Part shown: positions 7,385 through 12,896 of the stretch, in pieces
Numbering within the stretch: position 1 is the first letter of the stretch
How the letters are laid out: every line of letters starts with the position of its first letter
Assembly (NCBI GenBank): GCA_900313125.1
Contig: OMPZ01000118.1
Coordinates: 1 to 13,943 of the forward strand
DNA from: an uncultured Eubacteriales bacterium
Lineage (GTDB): Bacteria > Bacillota > Clostridia > Oscillospirales > Acutalibacteraceae
Direction of reading: 5' to 3'
DNA: 13,943 nt
Notes under the pieces: generated by a model
What the model was told of the DNA's origin: nothing
The model's input: only the letters and a program-made list of their open reading frames with translations
Databases searched by the model: none
Translations under genes and position numbers: made by a program

Positions 7385-7408
7385 TATCATATAACCGCGA
7401 AACGGAGG
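7364..7408 (+). promoter_or_regulatory. Hairpin that buries the sigG ribosome-binding site
   Basis: CCTCCGTTTTGCGG (7364-7377) pairs with CCGCGAAACGGAGG (7395-7408): 14 bp with a single G-U pair and a 17-base loop. The right arm ends in GGAGG (7404-7408), the ribosome site for the TTG start at 7417, so the site is completely base-paired. TTTTT (7414-7418) follows five bases later, so the same hairpin could also work as a weak terminator. It forms only in RNA that begins upstream of 7364. Confidence 0.8.
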
Positions 7409-7416
7409 AATGCTTT

Positions 7417-8205
7417 TTGCAGTACAGTAAGGTCGAGATATGCGGCGTGAACACCGCCGATATAAAGGTACTAAGCGAGGAAGAAAAGAAAAAACTGCTT
7501 TCGATCGTAAAGCACAGCGACTCAGCCGCACAGCGTTCAAAAGCGCGAGAGGAGCTTATCAAGGGCAATCTCAGGCTCGTGCTGAGCGTTATCCAGAAAT
7601 TCACAAACCGCGGCGAAAACCCGGACGATCTTTTTCAGGTCGGCTGCATCGGTCTTATGAAGGCGATAGACAATTTTGACGACACGCTCGACGTTCGTTT
7701 TTCGACTTACGGCGTGCCGATGATAATAGGCGAGGTGCGCCGATACCTGCGCGACAGCAACTACATCAGGGTGAGCCGCTCGATACGCGACACGGCGTAC
7801 AAGGCGATGCAGGCGAAGGAAAAGCTGCAAAACGAGCTTTCGCGCGAGCCGACAGTCGAGGAGATAGCCCGCGAGCTTGATATCCCGCGCGAGAGCGTAG
7901 TTATCGCGCTTGAAGCGATAGTCGATCCCGTTTCGCTTTACGAGCCGGTATTTTCCGACGGCTCCGACACCGTTTACGTTATGGATCAGATAAGCGACAA
8001 CGGCGGCGAGACAAGCTGGCTTGACGAGTTGTCTATCAGAGACGCCATGCAGAATCTGAGCGAGCGCGAAAAGCGCATTCTCTCGCTGCGCTTCTACACG
8101 GGCAAAACACAGATGGAAGCCGCGCGCGAGATCGGCATTTCACAGGCGCAGGTAAGCCGCATAGAAAAGGGCGCTATGGAGAAAATAAAGCGAAGCTGCA
8201 GATAA
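7417..8205 (+). CDS. sigG: RNA polymerase forespore sigma factor SigG
   Basis: Late forespore-specific sigma factor that switches on spore-core genes after engulfment. The product is 262 residues (about 260 in B. subtilis). The diagnostic N-terminal VEICGVNT is at 6-13. Region 2 includes NLRLVLSVIQKF and DDLFQVGCIGLMKAIDNFD, then RFSTYGVPMIIGEVRRYLRD and IRVSRSIRD (to about 125). Region 3 contains SREPTVEEIARELDIP (142-157). Region 4 has LSEREKRILSLRFYTGKTQMEAA and the helix-turn-helix AREIGISQAQVSRIEKGAMEKI (236-257). I start at TTG 7417, 8 bases after GGAGG; the ATG at 7410 is in another frame and the in-frame ATG at 7372 precedes the ribosome site. It sits alone after rmuC; no spoIIGA or sigE is in the window. 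The C-terminus is directly followed by a strong terminator. Confidence 0.96.
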   Translation: MQYSKVEICGVNTADIKVLSEEEKKKLLSIVKHSDSAAQRSKAREELIKGNLRLVLSVIQKFTNRGENPDDLFQVGCIGLMKAIDNFDDTLDVRFSTYGVPMIIGEVRRYLRDSNYIRVSRSIRDTAYKAMQAKEKLQNELSREPTVEEIARELDIPRESVVIALEAIVDPVSLYEPVFSDGSDTVYVMDQISDNGGETSWLDELSIRDAMQNLSEREKRILSLRFYTGKTQMEAAREIGISQAQVSRIEKGAMEKIKRSCR

Positions 8206-8209
8206 AATT

Positions 8210-8250
8210 GAACAGCCGCAAGGGGATCTGACCTTGCGGCTGTTCTTTAT
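8210..8250 (+). terminator. Strong intrinsic terminator of sigG, bidirectional
   Basis: GAACAGCCGCAAGG (8210-8223) pairs perfectly with CCTTGCGGCTGTTC (8232-8245), a 14-bp stem around an 8-base loop, followed by TTTATAT. It begins 4 bases after the sigG stop. Read on the other strand the stem is followed by AATTTTATC, so it can also end the convergent dockerin-serpin transcript. Confidence 0.9.
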
Positions 8251-8286
8251 ATGACAGGGTTATTATGGAAAACTCATAATGACGGT

Positions 8287-9747
8287 TCAGAAATTACATA
8301 CCGTGCCGATGAATACGGGCATATTGTTGTTCATGTCGTAGATGACGAAAATGTACGGTCTGTCGAGTACGATCTTCTTTTCCGGCTCGGGCATGGCGCT
8401 GTCCACTTCGGATATGCTTGTTACAGCCGCGGCATCGGTTCCGCTTTCGTCAAGGCTGATGTACGTCTTGTGGATAACGCTGCTGACGAAGATGTTGTTG
8501 CCGACCTTCGACCTTGCAAGCCCGGAGAGGTCTGCGTCGCCGAATGCCGATATCATGCCCATATCCTTGAGCATCTCGTTCATGCCGTAGGTACATTCGA
8601 ATTTGAATTTCGGCATGACGGTGATCGTTTGAGTGAATGTGCGTGTGTTGACAAGCTCCTTGATGGTGGCGTCGTTCATCTGCGCGATGTACTCGTCGAT
8701 AGTGATCCCCTCGTTCGGGAGTATAGCCACAAAGCCGTAGGATTCTTTATATCTACGCTCTTCCGGCAGCCATGTATCGCCCCTGTAGGGCTTTATAAAG
8801 CCGGTGGCTTTGCCGTCGCTTATGTAGTACGATTCCGTGCCGTGGAGAAAGTCTGTTTCGATTGATGTACCGTTGTAGTTATGAAAGGTTCCCTTCCTGT
8901 TATCCCACTCGTCATATTGTTCGCTCCATTTGGCTTTGAACGAAACGGCGTTGAGAATGATAGATACTAAGTCCGGCGTGAGCGAGCCTTTTGATGCCAG
9001 CTCTTTTATCATGCCCTGCGTGTTTTCGTCTACCCAACTGTTGATCTTATCGACTGTCTCGTCGTTCGCAGGCTCGTGGAATATCTCGGCGAAGTAGTCC
9101 TTTTGTATTTCGTCGATAAATCCCTGATCCATTTCGATGTCGTCGCGCTTCATGACGAACAGCGAGTTTGCCGTGCGGAGGATATTACCGTTGTTGATGT
9201 TAGAGATGTAGCCGTTGAGATAGCTGTTGATGTCGGCGGTCGTGTTCGTGCCGCCGCCGAGCATATCGAGCAGCTCGCTCTGCGTTTGACCGCGCGCACC
9301 GTTTGTGAGCATCGCGAGCGCGGTGTAGACAGACAGCGGCGAAACGAGCGTGTTCTCGCCGCCCTCGCCGTAGCAGCGTTTGAATATCTCCGCGGAAAAG
9401 TCGTTGACGCCGTCGTTTACGGTGTATGGTGCATCGGGGTTAGACGATTGGACGATAGCGTTGAAGCCCACGCTTTCCCTCAGCATGAGCAGCGCGTCGT
9501 TTGCCGTTATCTCGCCGTCGCCGTCAACGTCTGTGCGGCTGCGCGCAACGTTGTCTTGCGGGGCTTCGATGCTGCCGGTCGAGATCCTAAGCGTCTCAAC
9601 GGCGTCGTTTGCGGTGACTTTCCCGTCGCGGTCGATGTCGCCGCGAAGCTCGAGCGTCCTTGCGCTTGCCGGAATACCCGCCGCCGCGATGACCATAGCC
9701 GCGGCGATAGATACCGCCGTGATGTTTTTGATAAGCCTTCTTTTCAT
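8287..9747 (-). CDS. Secreted serpin with N-terminal type I dockerin
   Basis: Serine-protease inhibitor predicted to be exported and docked on a cohesin-bearing scaffold. The product has 486 residues. A Sec signal peptide (1-29, basic MKRR, hydrophobic core, ASA cleavage site) is followed by a two-repeat dockerin. Calcium loop 1 is D37-D39-D41-D48 (DIDRDGKVTAND); loop 2 is D73-D75-D77-D84 (DVDGDGEITAND). A short linker (about 96-115) leads to a complete serpin fold (about 116-486), with VSPLSVYTALAML at 135-147 and the shutter-region LNAVSFKAKW. The hinge ESGTDAAAVT (434-443) is small-residue-rich as in inhibitory serpins; counting from it, P1-P1' would be Ser450-Ala451. AAGGAGG lies 8 bases before the ATG. 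The gene follows the lipoprotein serpin, with a terminator between them, and I saw no clear promoter of its own. Target protease unknown. Confidence 0.93.
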   Translation of the reverse strand: MKRRLIKNITAVSIAAAMVIAAAGIPASARTLELRGDIDRDGKVTANDAVETLRISTGSIEAPQDNVARSRTDVDGDGEITANDALLMLRESVGFNAIVQSSNPDAPYTVNDGVNDFSAEIFKRCYGEGGENTLVSPLSVYTALAMLTNGARGQTQSELLDMLGGGTNTTADINSYLNGYISNINNGNILRTANSLFVMKRDDIEMDQGFIDEIQKDYFAEIFHEPANDETVDKINSWVDENTQGMIKELASKGSLTPDLVSIILNAVSFKAKWSEQYDEWDNRKGTFHNYNGTSIETDFLHGTESYYISDGKATGFIKPYRGDTWLPEERRYKESYGFVAILPNEGITIDEYIAQMNDATIKELVNTRTFTQTITVMPKFKFECTYGMNEMLKDMGMISAFGDADLSGLARSKVGNNIFVSSVIHKTYISLDESGTDAAAVTSISEVDSAMPEPEKKIVLDRPYIFVIYDMNNNMPVFIGTVCNF

Positions 9748-9773
9748 GATGATTCCTCCTTCACTTTATGAAT

Positions 9774-9818
9774 ACGGCAAGCCGCCGTCTTTTTACTTAT
9801 TAGACGACGCAGGGCGGC
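9774..9818 (-). promoter_or_regulatory. Structured leader of the dockerin-serpin gene
   Basis: In the minus-strand RNA, GCCGCC (9818-9813) can pair with GGCGGC (9786-9781), enclosing an inner GTCT/AGAC stem. The same 3' arm overlaps a competing hairpin, ACGGC (9788-9784) with GCCGT (9778-9774). The folds are mutually exclusive and lie just before the ribosome site. Both are perfect short stems; regulation is speculative. Confidence 0.35.
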
Positions 9819-9841
9819 AAAACTCTCAGTAATTTTTTTGG

Positions 9842-9880
9842 ATTTATAAAAAACAGCGCGGCGACATATCGCACCGCGCT
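9842..9880 (-). terminator. Terminator after the lipoprotein-serpin gene
   Basis: On the minus strand AGCGCGG (9880-9874) pairs with CCGCGCT (9861-9855); an inner CGA/TCG extension has a 2-base bulge, and GTTTTTTAT follows. It starts 7 bases after the serpin stop codon. It should reduce read-through into the dockerin-serpin gene. T-richness on the other side (TTTGTTTTT) means it could also work in the plus direction. Confidence 0.8.
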
Positions 9881-9886
9881 TTGTTT

Positions 9887-11218
9887 TTACAGCGTACACA
9901 CCGTTCCGATAAATACGGGTATCTGGTTTTCAAAATCGTAGATCGCGAAAATAAACGGCCTGTCGAGGATGACCTCTTTGTGCTCCGGCTCGGCGATCAT
10001 AGCGTCGTTCTTCTCGATGATGACAGCCGTCGCCGCAGCGGCTTTGGTACCCTTTTCGTCAAGCTCGATGTGGGTCTTGTGGATAACGTCCGATACATAC
10101 AGGTTCGTGCCGTCGTTCGTCTCGCCGAGACCGCTCAGATCGGACAGGTTGCGGTCAAATACCGAGGTGATGCCCATGTCCTTGAGGGTATCGGGCAGCT
10201 TGTATTCGTCATCGAACGAGAATTTCGGTATAGCCGTTGTGACGCCGCAGTACTCGGAATAATTGATAAGCTCGGGGAGAGTTTCGCCTTCGAGCTTGGC
10301 AATTGTCTCGTCGATCGCGTTCTCGTCCTTCGGAAGCATTGCGGCAAAGCCGAAACGCCTTCCTGTCGAGTCGGGCTTGTAGTATCTGACAAAGCCCGTA
10401 ACGTCGTCGTTTTCGAGATACGCGCACTCGCTGTCGGTATGGAGGAAGGGCGTTGAGACCTCGCTTGCGTCGTAATTGCGGAACGTCTGATCCCACACCT
10501 GATCGTCGGTGTATTCCTCTTCCCATTCGCCTTCAAAAGCCAGGGCGTTCAAAAGCACCGCTGCCGTTTGGGGAGTGATCGACTCGGGAGAGACGATCTG
10601 CGGTATCATTTTTTTCGTTTTGTCGTTTACCCACGAGTTGATCTTGTCGGCAGTTTTGTCGTCATACGGTTCGCAGAAGATCTCGGCAAAGTAGTCGTTT
10701 TGCACCGTCGTTTTGAACGCGTCGCTGATGACAACGTCGTCGCGCTTGATTGCAAACAGCGCGTTGGCTTCGCTGAGTATCTCGCCTTCGTTTATCGACT
10801 GCATAAAGCTGCGCAGCGGCGCGTTTATCTGCGACGGGTCTGTAGGCTTGCCGCAGAGGACAGTTGTTATCTCGTCGAGAGTCTGTCCCTTCGCGCCGTT
10901 TGACAGCATCGCGAGTGCGGTATATACGGAGAAGGGAGACAGCAGCGCGTTTTCACCCTTTTTGTTTTCATAACAGGACGAGAACAGCTCGGTCGTGAAG
11001 GTCTGTATTCCGCCGCGGACTGTCTCGTTATCGTAGATCGTCGTTTCTTCTCCGGCGGGTGTCTGAGTACCCGTTCCCGTTTCTTGCCCGGAAACGGTGC
11101 TGACCGTTTCCGGCTCGGACGATAACGGTGTGTCGGGCTGTGCCGGCGCAGTACCGCATGAGCAAAGCGGGATCGAAGCAAGCGTTGCCGCCGTGATGAC
11201 TGAAATTATTTTTTTCAT
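9887..11218 (-). CDS. Serpin lipoprotein
   Basis: Serine-protease inhibitor predicted to be lipid-anchored on the outer face of the cytoplasmic membrane. The product has 443 residues. The N-terminal signal ends in a lipobox L-C-S-C with the modified cysteine at Cys21, followed by a Ser/Thr/Pro/Glu-rich flexible stalk (about 23-65). The serpin domain (about 66-443) has LLSPFSVYTALAML at 92-105 and a canonical inhibitory hinge, EKGTKAAAATA (388-398). Counting from the hinge, P1-P1' would be Asn404-Asp405; a one-residue shift would make P1 Asp405. The ATG lies only 6 bases after the stop of the upstream membrane-protein gene, with GGGAG 10 bases before it, so it is part of the sigma-factor operon. 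It is clearly paralogous to the neighbouring dockerin-serpin (shared KRDD, NDYFAEIF-like, VIHKT and EPE..K..VLDRP stretches), but the loop differs. Confidence 0.92.
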   Translation of the reverse strand: MKKIISVITAATLASIPLCSCGTAPAQPDTPLSSEPETVSTVSGQETGTGTQTPAGEETTIYDNETVRGGIQTFTTELFSSCYENKKGENALLSPFSVYTALAMLSNGAKGQTLDEITTVLCGKPTDPSQINAPLRSFMQSINEGEILSEANALFAIKRDDVVISDAFKTTVQNDYFAEIFCEPYDDKTADKINSWVNDKTKKMIPQIVSPESITPQTAAVLLNALAFEGEWEEEYTDDQVWDQTFRNYDASEVSTPFLHTDSECAYLENDDVTGFVRYYKPDSTGRRFGFAAMLPKDENAIDETIAKLEGETLPELINYSEYCGVTTAIPKFSFDDEYKLPDTLKDMGITSVFDRNLSDLSGLGETNDGTNLYVSDVIHKTHIELDEKGTKAAAATAVIIEKNDAMIAEPEHKEVILDRPFIFAIYDFENQIPVFIGTVCTL

Positions 11219-11224
11219 AGTTTA

Positions 11225-11905
11225 TCAGCTCCCAAGATCAATATTGAAGTATTTTGCAAGAACGTTTTTTACGTCGTTCGTCATGGCGAAGGAATCGGTC
11301 AGCGTGCCGCCCGTATATTTCTCTACGCGGTCGGCGTAAATGCGGTACTGTGTCTCAGTATCGCCGCGAAATTCGATGTAGCCGAGACAGCCGCCTGCGC
11401 TGCTGTCCGACGGCTCTGAGAGCGCGTCAAACGCCGAGGTTATCTCGCTTACGGCAGTCTCGCCCGTTACAGTCTGCGTCTGCTGACCGCGGAAAACGAC
11501 TGCGGAAGTCTGCGTCTGCGCCGCTGCTGTGTTTTCGTTTTGCACGTCTGCACCGACATCGTCGTTGTATTCATCGGCGTCCTGCACGGCGTCGAAGTCC
11601 TCCTCATAGCTTTTTGCGGCGTTTATTTCGGCTTGATTACGCGGCTCTGCCTCGAGGTCGTTCGCGGCGGCCGTATTGCCGGCGCTGTATTCGTAAAGCT
11701 CGCCTGCCGCCGCGTTGTCCGCCGCGTTAGTGGCGTTCATGTAAGACGGGTTCGAGAGACCGCGCAGCCCTACGGCTGTCAGAACAACGAACGCCGCCGC
11801 TATCGGCATAACGCTTATGCGAACGATCTTCATGCTGCGGTCGTGCGCCTTGAGCTTGTCGGCGCGCTCGAAAACGAGCTGTTCAAAATCCTGCTTATTC
11901 CTCAT
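11225..11905 (-). CDS. Single-pass membrane protein, candidate anti-sigma factor
   Basis: Unrecognised protein of 226 residues. A short charged cytoplasmic segment (1-26) leads to one membrane helix (about 27-48, KIVRISVMPIAAAFVVLTAVGL). An outer region follows: a low-complexity stretch rich in Ala, Asn, Asp, Glu and Gln (about 50-138) and a C-terminal part (about 139-226) with GYIEFRGDTETQYRIYADRVEKY that looks folded. No H-x3-C-x2-C zinc anti-sigma motif is present. It overlaps the end of the sigma-factor gene by 11 bases and has the topology of a membrane anti-sigma factor, so that role is inferred from position. The ATG at 11905 is chosen because GGAGGG (11919-11914) lies 8 bases upstream; TTG at 11911 has only 2 bases of spacing. 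It could instead be a surface protein with no regulatory role. Confidence 0.75.
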   Translation of the reverse strand: MRNKQDFEQLVFERADKLKAHDRSMKIVRISVMPIAAAFVVLTAVGLRGLSNPSYMNATNAADNAAAGELYEYSAGNTAAANDLEAEPRNQAEINAAKSYEEDFDAVQDADEYNDDVGADVQNENTAAAQTQTSAVVFRGQQTQTVTGETAVSEITSAFDALSEPSDSSAGGCLGYIEFRGDTETQYRIYADRVEKYTGGTLTDSFAMTNDVKNVLAKYFNIDLGS

Positions 11906-12449
11906 ACGCAAATCCCTCCTCCTCGAGTATTTTTTTCAGCGCGGCTTTACCGCGGCTGACATAGTTGTCTATCTGTTTTGGCGACCGCCCCATTGCCTGT
12001 GCCGCTTCGGAGTACGACATACCCTCGAAATAAACGAGGTGCAGCGCGGTGCGGTAGTTGTCCTTCAGCTTTGGCAGCGCGTCGTGCAGACGGCGCGAGC
12101 GTTCGTCCGTGACCATCGACGATTCTATCGCGGCGAAGTCGTCGTCGGCAACGAGCGAAGAGTTGTCGTTCAAAAGCGTTAAGCGCGAGTGCTTGCGGAT
12201 ATGGCTGACCGCCTTGTTGTGCGCCATTGAAAAAAGGTAGGATTTAAGTGTGGAGCGGAATGAAAAGCGGTTCGGTCTTGCCACAAGCTCGGCAAAGCAG
12301 TCCGCCGCGATATCCTCGGCGGTGTCGGAGTTTTTAACATAACCATATATAAAGAAAATGAGCGGATCGTGAAACTCGTCGATGATAACGGAAAATGCCG
12401 ACTTGTCACCGTCGAGAAATTTTTTGAAGGCTTCCTCTGCAGGGATCAC
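11895..12449 (-). CDS. ECF-type RNA polymerase sigma factor
   Basis: Sigma-70 family factor of the extracytoplasmic-function type, 184 residues, containing only regions 2 and 4. Region 2 spans about 18-88 (FHDPLIFFIYGYVKNSDTAEDIAADCFAEL, then LKSYLFSMAHNKAVSHIRK). Region 4 spans about 118-174 with LPKLKDNYRTALHLVYFEGMSYSEAA and the helix-turn-helix AAQAMGRSPKQIDNYVSRGKAALKK. The start is GTG at 12449 with GAGGGGG (12463-12457) 7 bases upstream. It heads a three-gene minus-strand unit: sigma factor, membrane protein (11-base overlap), lipoprotein serpin (6-base gap). By analogy with other ECF operons, the second gene is likely its inhibitor, and the sigma factor likely drives its own operon, though the promoter I can see looks housekeeping-like. 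The inducing signal is unknown. Confidence 0.9.
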   Translation of the reverse strand: MIPAEEAFKKFLDGDKSAFSVIIDEFHDPLIFFIYGYVKNSDTAEDIAADCFAELVARPNRFSFRSTLKSYLFSMAHNKAVSHIRKHSRLTLLNDNSSLVADDDFAAIESSMVTDERSRRLHDALPKLKDNYRTALHLVYFEGMSYSEAAQAMGRSPKQIDNYVSRGKAALKKILEEEGFAYEE

Positions 12450-12505
12450 ACGAAATCCCCCTCTCTGTAAATTAGTCGCAAATGCGGCTGATATTCCTCA
12501 CTTTT

Positions 12506-12534
12506 AGTCTAACATATTTTTTTGCTTATGTAAA
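12506..12534 (-). promoter_or_regulatory. Candidate promoter of the sigma-factor/serpin operon
   Basis: On the minus strand TTTACA (12534-12529, 5 of 6 to TTGACA) and TAGACT (12511-12506, 4 of 6 to TATAAT) are separated by 17 bases. The start would be near 12499, about 50 bases before the GTG. No obvious ECF-type (AAC / CGTC) pair was found. Confidence 0.4.
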
Positions 12535-12663
12535 TACAAATACAGCACACCGTGCCGGGAGTTTCACTTATTTTTTTACTCCGTTAAAGCCCTGAAACGC
12601 CGATTTCTGCTGAAAAAACCAAGATTTTCATTTTGTCAAGGCAAAAAAATTTTAAAAAAACTC

Positions 12664-12692
12664 TTGACAAACATTGACGGACCGATTATAAT
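12664..12692 (+). promoter_or_regulatory. Consensus sigma-A promoter of rpoB
   Basis: TTGACA (12664-12669), a 17-base spacer and TATAAT (12687-12692) match the housekeeping consensus exactly. An A/T-tract immediately upstream should act as an UP element. The start is near 12699. The -35 lies inside the right arm of a perfect 9-bp inverted repeat (12632-12640 with 12663-12671). Confidence 0.85.
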
Positions 12693-12707
12693 AGGTTATT
12701 GTATCAT

Positions 12708-12739
12708 AATAGCCGATTTTGGGCTATTGAGGATTTTTT
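12708..12739 (+). terminator. Attenuator-like hairpin at the start of the rpoB leader
   Basis: AATAGCC (12708-12714) pairs with GGCTATT (12722-12728) around a 7-base loop; five bases later comes TTTTTT (12734-12739). It lies about 10-40 bases from the predicted transcript start. The stem is AU-rich and the T-tract is displaced, so it is a weak terminator or pause site at best. Confidence 0.4.
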
Positions 12740-12791
12740 GACAAAAATTGTATTGCGAATGCACTAATAATAACAAAAATGAAGTTAAAAA

Positions 12792-12809
12792 TTTGTGTAA
12801 GCATACAAA
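12792..12809 (+). other. Second stem-loop in the rpoB leader
   Basis: TTTGTGT (12792-12798) pairs with ATACAAA (12803-12809), 7 bp with one G-U pair, around the loop AAGC. It lies mid-leader and no T-tract follows closely. Function unknown. Confidence 0.4.
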
Positions 12810-12835
12810 ATTTGTCGCCCCCTCAATTTTTCCTG

Positions 12836-12866
12836 CGGTCAGCCGTGCAAAAAAAGCGCATGACCG
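12836..12866 (+). other. Third stem-loop in the rpoB leader, before the ribosome site
   Basis: CGGTCA (12836-12841) pairs with TGACCG (12861-12866); an inner GTGC/GCGC stem (one G-U) closes a loop of seven A residues. It ends 14 bases before the GGAG at 12880-12883 and leaves that site free. It could influence translation or mark a processing site. Confidence 0.4.
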
Positions 12867-12896
12867 AAAAATAAAGATTGGAGTGACAGCAAGCCT

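Larger units (their letters stand above)
12450..12896. promoter_or_regulatory. Divergent control region, sigma-factor operon / rpoB
   Basis: These 447 bases contain no convincing gene. The left part carries the operon promoter. The stretch 12541-12630 holds nothing I can assign. Then come an A/T-rich block (12641-12661, UP-element-like), the rpoB promoter, and a leader of about 198 bases with three stem-loops: 12708-12728, 12792-12809 and 12836-12866. Confidence 0.7.

Noticed and set aside
8251..8865. Plus-strand open frame of 204 codons after the sigG terminator
   Set aside because: It is the reverse of the serpin C-terminus, and its first bases lie directly after the terminator without a promoter or ribosome site.
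9818..9886. ECF-type or housekeeping promoter for the dockerin-serpin
   Set aside because: CGTCTA and TAATAA can be found, but without a -35 partner at a usable distance.
12611..12639. Minus-strand TTGACA in the left arm of the inverted repeat as a divergent promoter
   Set aside because: The bases at the right distance (TTTTCA) do not resemble a -10 hexamer.
12738..12770. Second TTGACA in the rpoB leader as a tandem promoter
   Set aside because: The nearest -10-like sequence (TAATAA at 12765) is 21 bases away, and the hexamer overlaps the U6 tract of the leader hairpin.
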